This document shows positions 6,936 to 14,008 of a DNA stretch of 33,776 nt, piece by piece. The position numbers and the translations under genes are program-made. The notes below the pieces were generated by a model. It saw nothing but the letters and a program-made list of their open reading frames with translations, was not told where the DNA came from and did not search any database. Positions within the stretch are counted from its first letter, which is position 1, and each line of letters starts with the position of its first letter. The stretch comes from Bacteroidota bacterium (GTDB taxonomy: Bacteria; Bacteroidota; Ignavibacteria; Kapaibacteriales; NICIL-2), in the NCBI GenBank assembly GCA_019695345.1, contig JAIBAE010000048.1, positions 1 through 33,776 of the forward strand, in the 5' to 3' direction.

Positions 6936-8293
6936 GTAGTATTCAATCACAATCAACTATTTGTGCCTTAGCAACACCGGCAGGTGTTGGAGGAATGGCT
7001 ATTATCCGCGTGTGTGGAAGTAATGCTTTACGCATAGTTGATATGTGTTTTTCGGGTAAGCAGAAATTAGAACATTCAGCATCGCACACAATACACTTCG
7101 GGAAGTTTATTCATAATGATACGGTACTTGATACAGTTACCGCATCGGTATTTATTGCACCGCATTCGTACACCGGAGAGAACACCGTAGAAATTGGATG
7201 TCACGGCGGGATGGTAGTTCAGCAGCAGATTATTGAGGCATTACTTGATTTCGGTGCGCGCCATGCAGAACCCGGAGAGTTTACCAAACTTGCGTTCCTG
7301 AATGGTAAACTCGATTTAACACAAGTAGAATCGGTTGCGGATATTATCCATGCCACATCAACACTTGGCTCGCAGGCATCGGTGCGCCAGTTAACAGGCG
7401 GGTTTACACAAAAATTACAAGAACTACGTGCTCAACTACTCGACATATGCGCTCTGTTAGAAATTGAATTAGACTTTGCGCACGAAGACATAGAATTTGT
7501 AGACCGCACGGTAGTTACAAACAAAATCCACGATGCAATTTCGTACTGTTCCCATTTACTCGAATCTCACAAAGGTTCTGAGATACTTCGGTCAGGGTTA
7601 TATGTTGGGTTGATTGGCTATCCAAACTCCGGGAAGTCATCGTTGTTTAATGCTCTTCTACAACGTAAGCGTGCTATTGTTAGTAATGTTGCAGGTACCA
7701 CTCGTGATTACATTGAGGAACACTTAACTATATCCAATATAGCAGTACGCTTGTTTGATACCGCCGGAATACGCGACACTGATGATGTAATTGAATTAGA
7801 AGGCATTGAATTTTCCAAAAGCATAATCGAGCAATGCCATGTGTTACTGATTATCAATGATGTTACCCGAGGCGAACATCACTCACAACCATTGGTAGAA
7901 TACATTACCACAAATTACCCTCACATTATTGTTACGCTGTTGCAAAACAAAGCCGATTTGCTCAACACACTTCCCTTTCCACCAGACACCATTTATACTT
8001 CGGCAACAACAGGGTTGGGTATGGAGTCAGTCCGTGATTTTATAAAACAGACTGCGCAATCTCAAGTTGATGTTACAAGTTCTGTATTGATAAATGCCCG
8101 ACATGTGGGGCTACTGCAACATATTGTAGAATCGCTTCATGGCGCACTTACCGCGTTAGCGTTGCAACACTCCAACGAGTTTGTTGCGCTGGATATACGC
8201 CAAAGTATTGAGCTAATTGGCAACATAACCGGCAACACATCAAACGAAGATGTGATAAACGAAATCTTCAGCAGGTTTTGTATAGGAAAGTAG
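6932..8293 (+). CDS. mnmE: tRNA-modification GTPase MnmE (TrmE)
   Basis: With MnmG it makes the 5-(carboxymethyl)aminomethyl group on wobble uridine 34 of certain tRNAs. The 453-residue length is typical. The N-terminal folate-binding domain (about 1-120) starts ICALATPAGVGGMAIIRVCG and has SYTGENTVEIGCHGG. A helical domain surrounds the GTPase domain, which has the P-loop GYPNSGKSS (229-237), the K-loop and G2 region NVAGTTRDYIEE, the G3 motif DTAGIRDT and the G4 motif NKAD. The protein ends in CIGK, the catalytic C-terminal signature of MnmE. The ATG overlaps the rlmB stop (ATGA), so the two RNA-modification genes are co-translated. The P-loop has Tyr and Ser at usually variable positions; nothing essential is missing. 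Confidence 0.97.
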   Translation: MSSIQSQSTICALATPAGVGGMAIIRVCGSNALRIVDMCFSGKQKLEHSASHTIHFGKFIHNDTVLDTVTASVFIAPHSYTGENTVEIGCHGGMVVQQQIIEALLDFGARHAEPGEFTKLAFLNGKLDLTQVESVADIIHATSTLGSQASVRQLTGGFTQKLQELRAQLLDICALLEIELDFAHEDIEFVDRTVVTNKIHDAISYCSHLLESHKGSEILRSGLYVGLIGYPNSGKSSLFNALLQRKRAIVSNVAGTTRDYIEEHLTISNIAVRLFDTAGIRDTDDVIELEGIEFSKSIIEQCHVLLIINDVTRGEHHSQPLVEYITTNYPHIIVTLLQNKADLLNTLPFPPDTIYTSATTGLGMESVRDFIKQTAQSQVDVTSSVLINARHVGLLQHIVESLHGALTALALQHSNEFVALDIRQSIELIGNITGNTSNEDVINEIFSRFCIGK

Positions 8294-8294
8294 T

Positions 8295-8360
8295 TTTTGC
8301 TATCGCATGATGGCACCTCACCTCAACTAACATCCTTTATCTTACCATGCCGGAAAGAAC
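8295..8360 (+). repeat. Family B repeat, copy B1
   Basis: Begins one base after the mnmE stop: TTTTGCTATCGCATGATGGC, then ACCTCACCTC, a variable patch, then GCCGGAAAGAA. The first 30 bases match copy B2 (13183-13212) at 27 positions. No T-tailed terminator is seen after mnmE. Confidence 0.6.
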
Positions 8361-8365
8361 GTACC

Positions 8366-8434
8366 AGCGCTGCACAACGCTTGGAGCGGACACGTTACCG
8401 CGCAGTAAGTTCGCTTCGGCAGAAGTGGGAATTC
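8366..8434 (+). repeat. Family A GC-rich repeat, copy A4 (divergent)
   Basis: AGCGCTGCACAACGCTTGG, AGCGGACACGTTACCGCGC, then TTCGCTTCGGCAGAAGTGGG with the conserved GC-TTCG-GC loop. It is more diverged than other copies. It directly follows family B copy B1 in the gap between mnmE and the ABC ATPase. Confidence 0.5.
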
Positions 8435-8570
8435 ATAGTTCAACTGTTAATATCTATCATTAAATACCCTAAGCTGTAACTAACTTGCTGTAATACCGTA
8501 TGTTTGGTTTATATTCCGTAGTAGATAACATCATACTATAATTTAGTTACCATAATTGGAAAGTACATAT

Positions 8571-9482
8571 ATGGAATTGGTAATCTCTAACTTATCGAAA
8601 ACGTATCCTAATGGCGTAAGAGCGCTGGATAATATTTCTCTTACTATTCCGCAGGGAATGTTTGGTTTATTAGGTCCGAATGGTGCCGGTAAATCTTCAC
8701 TGATGAGAACCATTGCAACATTGCAAGAACCGGATAGCGGTACTATAATGTTTGATAATACTAATGTTCTAACCCAAAAGGAAGATGTTCGCCGATTTCT
8801 TGGATACTTGCCTCAAGAATTTGGATTATACCCAAACTTATCGGCTGATACAATATTAGATCACTTTGCTGTGTTAAAAGGAATTACCAATTCCTCGGAG
8901 AGAAAGGCACAAGTTGAGTACCTGCTACAACGAACGAACTTATGGCAAAACAGAAAGAAAAGTGTTGGCGGTTTTTCGGGTGGTATGAAACAACGCTTAG
9001 GAATTGCCATTGCGTTGCTTGGTTCGCCTAAACTGATTATAGTTGACGAACCAACTGCCGGCCTAGACCCAACCGAACGCCACCGTTTTCTGAACTTGTT
9101 AAGTGAGCTTGGCGAAAACATTGTGATAATTCTATCAACACATATTGTAGAGGATGTTAGAGAATTGTGTTCGAGCATGGCTATCATTAATAAAGGTAAA
9201 GTAGCATTAAGCGGCGAGCCCGGCAGTGTTATTGAAAACGTAAAAGGAAAAATTTGGAAACGTTTTGTTGATAAGAACGAAATGGATTCTATTGCCAAAG
9301 AATACAATGTAATTTCAACAAGAATGATTGCAGGCCGACCGTTAGTTCATGTGTATTCCGATGAACAATTATCAGATGGCTTTATTCAAATAGAGCCGGA
9401 TTTAGAAGATGTTTACTTTCATCAAATCTCATTATTACAGCAAGCACCACAAGAATCTGAAACAACAACTGTAGGAGAATAA
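8571..9482 (+). CDS. ABC transporter ATP-binding protein
   Basis: ATPase subunit of an ABC-2-type exporter, paired with the permease/peptidase that follows one base later. The start is placed at ATG 8571 (MELVISNLSKTYPNG, with GGAAAG 7 bases upstream); a TTG five codons earlier overlaps that Shine-Dalgarno. The 303 residues show Walker A GPNGAGKSS (35-43), the Q-loop LPQEFGLYP, signature FSGGMKQRLGIA, Walker B LIIVDEPTAGLDP, and the H-loop STH. The C-terminal 80 residues (KGKIWKRFVDKNEMDSI onward) are a small accessory domain often found in this subfamily. The substrate is unknown; similar ATPases sit with M1-fused permeases in Bacteroidota. Confidence 0.94.
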   Translation: MELVISNLSKTYPNGVRALDNISLTIPQGMFGLLGPNGAGKSSLMRTIATLQEPDSGTIMFDNTNVLTQKEDVRRFLGYLPQEFGLYPNLSADTILDHFAVLKGITNSSERKAQVEYLLQRTNLWQNRKKSVGGFSGGMKQRLGIAIALLGSPKLIIVDEPTAGLDPTERHRFLNLLSELGENIVIILSTHIVEDVRELCSSMAIINKGKVALSGEPGSVIENVKGKIWKRFVDKNEMDSIAKEYNVISTRMIAGRPLVHVYSDEQLSDGFIQIEPDLEDVYFHQISLLQQAPQESETTTVGE

Positions 9483-9483
9483 T

Positions 9484-12400
9484 ATGTTTTGGAATATTCT
9501 TGTATTTGAAATCAAATATCAACTGCGTAAACCCGCCACGCACATTTTTGCCGCATTGATGTTCTTGCTTGGCTTCCTATTTCTTGGAACCGAGGCAGCA
9601 TCTATTGGCGGCGTTGGACCGTTGGTGAAAGCTAATTCTCCGTGGGTTTTGACGCAGGTGTTTTTAGTGTTATCTATTGTTGGTCTCATTATTCTTCCCG
9701 GTATAACAGGAACAGCTGTCATTAGAGACTTTGAAATGAAAACACATGAAATTCTCTACACTACTCCTCTTTCAAAATTTGTGTATGTGTGTGGCAGATT
9801 TCTTGGAACGTACCTTGTAACCATGGGAATCTACTTTGCAGCAATATTTGGAGCAATGTTAGGTACAGTTATAGGTCCGGCACTTGGCTGGGTAAATGCT
9901 GATAAGATGGGAGAATTTCACTTACTAAATTACATTGTTCCACAATTTGTATTTGTTGCAACTAATGCGTTTCTGTTTGCTTCTATTTCGTTTGGTATTG
10001 GCTTGATATTCAGAAGCTTTATAACCGTATATGTGCAAGGTTTTGCGTTATTGATACTGTGGTCTATCTCTCAGAACTTTACTCAAGAAATTGAGAATAG
10101 AACAATAGCTGCCCTATTAGACCCAATGGGATTTAGAGCTTTCCGCATTCTTACAGAATTCTGGACACCAATAGAACGAAACACGTTGATTATTGGATTC
10201 ACCGGCGAGATTTTGTATAACAGATTGCTCTGGGTTTCGGTTGCTGCTTTGTTATTCTTTGTAACCTATTCTATGTTCTCCATGAATACAGAAGGGATTA
10301 CCTTGCGCAAAAGAAAACGGAGTAGAGCATTAGAGGTTGATAGTACTACTACGACAATCTCAGTGATTCCTGAAATCAATAAAATCAGTTACGGATTTAC
10401 AACAGCATTAAAACAGTATATCTCGCTTACCAGATTGTATATAAGTAGTATAATCCGAGAGAAACCTTTTATAGCAATTGCACTCATTGCAATCATGAAC
10501 TTCGGTATCAATGCATATTACGCAAACCATAGTGAGAATACAGATTTACAACCTGTTACCTACTTGATGATAGATACCATAAGAAATGTATTTACTTTAT
10601 ACTCTATTATTCTATCTACCTTATATGCCGGGGAACTTATCTGGAAAGAACGTGGCATTAAGTTATCTCAAACCTTCGATGCCTTACCTGTTCCGGTATG
10701 GGTAGGTCTTGCAGGTAAACTTACAGCATTAACGGTAGTAAATGGGATACTTACTGTTATCCTTATAGTTGGTGGTATGATTACGCAGTTGTTTCAAGGA
10801 TACACATCCTTTGAACTAACACAATACTTGCAATATTTAGTACTCATTGCATTGCCATCATATCTATTACTAAACATACTCACTTTATGTATTCATGTGC
10901 TTGTTAATCAGAAATATGTTGGTCACATGGTAGTAATTCTCTTTTACATTTTCACTATTGTTTCCGGGCAACTCGGGTTTGAACATAGCATGTGGGATTA
11001 CGCTACCTCCCGATTTGGAATTTACTCCGATATGAATGGCTGGGAGCCATTCTACCAACGAGGTTTTGCATATCTTATTTTCTTCTCTTGCGTAGGCGGA
11101 ATATTTGCCTGGATAGCAAACTACTTTATGGTTCGTGGTTCGGAAGATACGTGGAATATTAGAATTCGCCAGCTAACAGGCAGGACATCTAAACCGGTTG
11201 TTGCATTTGGTAGTGTTGCTATAGTGTGTTCACTTGCATCCGGTGGTTTTATCTATTATAACACGAACTTTCTGCATACCAATCTTAGCAGTAAGCAATC
11301 AGAATTAGTAAGCGTAAACTATGAGAAAACATACGCACCGTATCGTTGGACGCCTCAGCCAAAAGTATCGGGATTGTTTATCAACTGCGAGTTACATCCC
11401 TACGAACATTGGTATACAATGTCAGGTGTACAAACATTGGTAAATCACGAAGACAGTCCTATTGATTCCTTGATTGTAAACTACAATCAAGACTTAGCTC
11501 TCAATAAACTTCAATTTAGTCGTCCGTTAACATTAACACTTAACGATACAACACAAGGCATTAAAATCTACAAATTCAAAACACCGTTAATGCCGGGTGA
11601 TACAATGATTGTTGACTTCAGCGTTGGTTATTACAAACGTGGTTTCCCCAACAGTAATTTTAATACGAGTATAATTGATAATGGCTCGTTCTTGTACACC
11701 ACAGTTGCACCAAGTTATGGATACAACTCAGAAGCAGAAATGAACGACCCAAGCGACAGAAAGAAATACGGTCTGCCTGAAAAAGTTCGTATCCCTTCCA
11801 TCAACGATAATCGTTACAAAAATGTGAGTTACATAAACGAGGGGTCTGACCTTATTAACTTCGAGGCAGTTATAAGCACCGCCCCCGACCAAATTGCAAT
11901 TGCTCCCGGTTACTTACAACGCGAATGGAAAGAACAAACACCAACCGGTGAACGTAGATTTTTCCATTATAAAATGGATAAACCTATTTGGAACTTCATT
12001 GCAATATTATCGGGCAAGTATGCTGTAGCACGTGATGTATGGACATCACCCGAGGGTAAAAATGTAAACATTGAAATCTACTATCATCCTAAACACGATT
12101 TTAATATTGCAAACTTTATCGAATCAGCTAAATCGGGTTTAACATATTACTCCAAGAACTTCAGTCCATATCAACACTCACAATACAGAGTAATTGAATT
12201 CCCACGGTATGCATCGTTTGCTCAAGCGTTTCCTAACACCATTCCATTTTCCGAGTCGCTCGAGTTTATTGCTAAACAAAGTAAAGACGTAAACTCCGAT
12301 AACATAGATTTTGGCTTCTTTGTTAATGCGCACGAGCTTGCACACCAATGGTGGGCACATCAGGTATTAGGCTCCAATCAGCAAGGATGTACCATCATGT

Positions 12401-13119
12401 CCGAATCGTTAGCAGAGTATTCAGCTTTACGAGTGATGGAAAAAAAGTATGGTGCTGAAATGACGCAAAAGTTTCTACGCTACGAATTAGATGGATACTT
12501 GCGTGGCAGAGCATTTGAATCCCGTGCCGAACAACCTATTGCATATAACGAGAACCAACAGTACATCCATTATAACAAAGGTTCGCATACATTCTATTGT
12601 CTGGCAGATTACATTGGCGAGGATACACTTAATGTTGCACTGGCGGACTTCCTAAAACAGTGGGGCGGTAAATACCATCCGTATCCAAACTCACGCGACC
12701 TGTTAAAGGTTATCCGCAACCATACGCCCGATTCACTACAAAATGTTGTAACCGATTTGTTTGAAAAAATCACGTTGTTCAGTAACGAAATCACTGACTC
12801 CTATTGTACCAAAAACAACAATGGTGGATACGATGTACATATCAACATAAAATCTAAAAAGTTTTATGCCGATAGTGTTGGCAACGAAAAACCAACTACT
12901 CTCAACGACTGGGTAGATATTGGTGTATATGCAAAATCTAAGAAAGGAACATTGTTAGACAACCCTCTCTACTTCCGCAAACATAAAATCACAAATGAAA
13001 GTCAAAGCATCGTAGTAACGGTAAAAGACCTACCTCTTAAAGTTGGAATAGATCCATTCTATAAACTTGTAGACAGAAGTCCGGATGATAACGTAAAATC
13101 AATCGAACTACGTAACTAA
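9484..13119 (+). CDS. ABC-2 permease fused to M1-type (gluzincin) peptidase domain
   Basis: A 1211-residue fusion. Residues 1-260 form one ABC-2 membrane half with about six helices; residues 325-595 form a second such half. Residues 600-1211 form a soluble M1 aminopeptidase-like domain, by topology probably outside the cytoplasm. The zinc site is present: HELAH (H950, E951, H954), then E974 in SESLAEY. E974 comes 19 residues after H954; the textbook M1 spacing is 18. The Tyr of YNKG (Y1030) matches the catalytic Tyr of M1 enzymes. The GxMEN substrate motif is missing; FAQAFPNTIPFSES stands in its place. AGGAG precedes the ATG. With the ATPase upstream this makes a two-gene exporter/peptidase unit. 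Its physiological substrate is unknown. Confidence 0.9.
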   Translation: MFWNILVFEIKYQLRKPATHIFAALMFLLGFLFLGTEAASIGGVGPLVKANSPWVLTQVFLVLSIVGLIILPGITGTAVIRDFEMKTHEILYTTPLSKFVYVCGRFLGTYLVTMGIYFAAIFGAMLGTVIGPALGWVNADKMGEFHLLNYIVPQFVFVATNAFLFASISFGIGLIFRSFITVYVQGFALLILWSISQNFTQEIENRTIAALLDPMGFRAFRILTEFWTPIERNTLIIGFTGEILYNRLLWVSVAALLFFVTYSMFSMNTEGITLRKRKRSRALEVDSTTTTISVIPEINKISYGFTTALKQYISLTRLYISSIIREKPFIAIALIAIMNFGINAYYANHSENTDLQPVTYLMIDTIRNVFTLYSIILSTLYAGELIWKERGIKLSQTFDALPVPVWVGLAGKLTALTVVNGILTVILIVGGMITQLFQGYTSFELTQYLQYLVLIALPSYLLLNILTLCIHVLVNQKYVGHMVVILFYIFTIVSGQLGFEHSMWDYATSRFGIYSDMNGWEPFYQRGFAYLIFFSCVGGIFAWIANYFMVRGSEDTWNIRIRQLTGRTSKPVVAFGSVAIVCSLASGGFIYYNTNFLHTNLSSKQSELVSVNYEKTYAPYRWTPQPKVSGLFINCELHPYEHWYTMSGVQTLVNHEDSPIDSLIVNYNQDLALNKLQFSRPLTLTLNDTTQGIKIYKFKTPLMPGDTMIVDFSVGYYKRGFPNSNFNTSIIDNGSFLYTTVAPSYGYNSEAEMNDPSDRKKYGLPEKVRIPSINDNRYKNVSYINEGSDLINFEAVISTAPDQIAIAPGYLQREWKEQTPTGERRFFHYKMDKPIWNFIAILSGKYAVARDVWTSPEGKNVNIEIYYHPKHDFNIANFIESAKSGLTYYSKNFSPYQHSQYRVIEFPRYASFAQAFPNTIPFSESLEFIAKQSKDVNSDNIDFGFFVNAHELAHQWWAHQVLGSNQQGCTIMSESLAEYSALRVMEKKYGAEMTQKFLRYELDGYLRGRAFESRAEQPIAYNENQQYIHYNKGSHTFYCLADYIGEDTLNVALADFLKQWGGKYHPYPNSRDLLKVIRNHTPDSLQNVVTDLFEKITLFSNEITDSYCTKNNNGGYDVHINIKSKKFYADSVGNEKPTTLNDWVDIGVYAKSKKGTLLDNPLYFRKHKITNESQSIVVTVKDLPLKVGIDPFYKLVDRSPDDNVKSIELRN

Positions 13120-13142
13120 GAAGTATATAAACAAACTACAAG

Positions 13143-13178
13143 CCGCTTGGATACTGATATTCAAGCGGTTTTGTTTTA
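13143..13178 (+). terminator. Intrinsic terminator after the permease/peptidase
   Basis: CCGCTTG (13143-13149) pairs with CAAGCGG (13162-13168), followed by TTTTGTTTT. It lies 24 bases after the stop. Confidence 0.85.
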
Positions 13179-13182
13179 TATC

Positions 13183-13250
13183 TTTTGCTATCGCGTGACG
13201 GCACCGCACCTCTACTACAAACAACCTCAACTTGCCGGAGATAACCTCAT
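13183..13250 (+). repeat. Family B repeat, copy B2
   Basis: TTTTGCTATCGCGTGACGGC, then ACCGCACCTC, then a variable patch and TTGCCGGAGATAACC. Its first 30 bases match copy B1 at 27 positions. It follows the terminator directly. Confidence 0.6.
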
Positions 13251-13265
13251 CTGAAACATTACCTT

Positions 13266-13273
13266 TATCTTTG
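13266..13273 (+). promoter_or_regulatory. Possible -7 box (TATCTTTG)
   Basis: TATCTTTG fits the Bacteroidota TAnnTTTG consensus and lies 30 bases before the ATG of the outer-membrane-type protein. No matching -33 element was found at the normal distance. Confidence 0.35.
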
Positions 13274-13303
13274 TGTCGCTACAGAAAACAAAAGGTTATA
13301 TCC

Positions 13304-13927
13304 ATGCAAAAACTCACAGTACTTCTCTTGCTTGCATTTGTAGCAGCGTCAACATTTGTTCATGCACAAGACACCACACGTCCACCTCAGAACAGAAATG
13401 TAGAAATGGGATTCAGGAGTTCGAATTATTCCGGTTACGGAATTTTTGTAGCTAAAGAATTCACAGATGTATCTGTTAGACTTACAGCCGGGGTTTGGGA
13501 ATCATGGCAAACAAGATATTTGTGGGAATCAGAATCAAATACTGTACTATACAATATGGGTTTAGATGTTAGAAGTCACGCGTATCTAACACATAGGTTC
13601 GAGTTTAATATTGGAATAGGTACGATGTACGAAATAAAACAAACCGAAATTGGGTGCGGTTTGTGCAGAAATGATTCCAATAATCAATCACTTAATAATG
13701 TTACTACAAACACCAATACTGTTACTCTTGGAGTATGTAATGGAGTAGCTTTTAAGTTGAATAGATTTAAAATTGGCGTGGAGCTGGCCTATATTCTAAC
13801 ATTAGATAACTACAGTAAGTTGGAAAAGTATATTAACCCAAGTGAAACCCGAAAAATTGAACATTCTGGTTTTGTGTATAACGCTCATGGGTTTGGTTAT
13901 GGATTATCCATTGGATATGTGTTTTAA
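13304..13927 (+). CDS. Secreted outer-membrane beta-barrel-like protein
   Basis: Small exported protein of 207 residues, probably an outer-membrane barrel of unknown role. The start at 13304 gives a clear signal peptide (MQKLTVLLLLAFVAASTFVHAQ, cut after AQ) and has AAGG 8 bases upstream; the open frame back to 13232 lacks these features. The mature part alternates polar and aromatic residues in beta-strand fashion (VEMGFRSSNYSGYGIFVAKEF, VSVRLTAGVWESWQ, FEFNIGIGTMYEIK, FKIGVELAYILTL) and ends with a strand closing in aromatic F (GYGLSIGYVF), the usual signal for outer-membrane barrel insertion. A CGLC pair near residue 122 could form a disulfide. Family A copy A5 starts at the base after its stop. 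Confidence 0.75.
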   Translation: MQKLTVLLLLAFVAASTFVHAQDTTRPPQNRNVEMGFRSSNYSGYGIFVAKEFTDVSVRLTAGVWESWQTRYLWESESNTVLYNMGLDVRSHAYLTHRFEFNIGIGTMYEIKQTEIGCGLCRNDSNNQSLNNVTTNTNTVTLGVCNGVAFKLNRFKIGVELAYILTLDNYSKLEKYINPSETRKIEHSGFVYNAHGFGYGLSIGYVF

Positions 13928-14008
13928 TGCGACGCTGCACCGCTATCTCCCGCCTGTGTGCCGGCGCACAAGGATTGCTTCGGCTTGTGCGGGGAACCCC
14001 AGCTCTTA
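13928..14008 (+). repeat. Family A GC-rich repeat, copy A5 (stop-to-stop)
   Basis: TGCGACGCTG begins at the base after the plus-strand gene's TAA (13925-13927), and the right end GGGGAACCCCAGCTCTTA finishes on the TAA stop of the minus-strand gene (TTA at 14006-14008). The repeat is therefore the entire gap between two convergent genes. The central palindrome is TGTGC-CGGC-GCACA, and GCACAAG/CTTGTGC forms a 7-bp stem enclosing GCTTCGG. Other copies have CCGCG/CGCGG at the central place, so the pairing is kept while the bases change. Confidence 0.8.
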
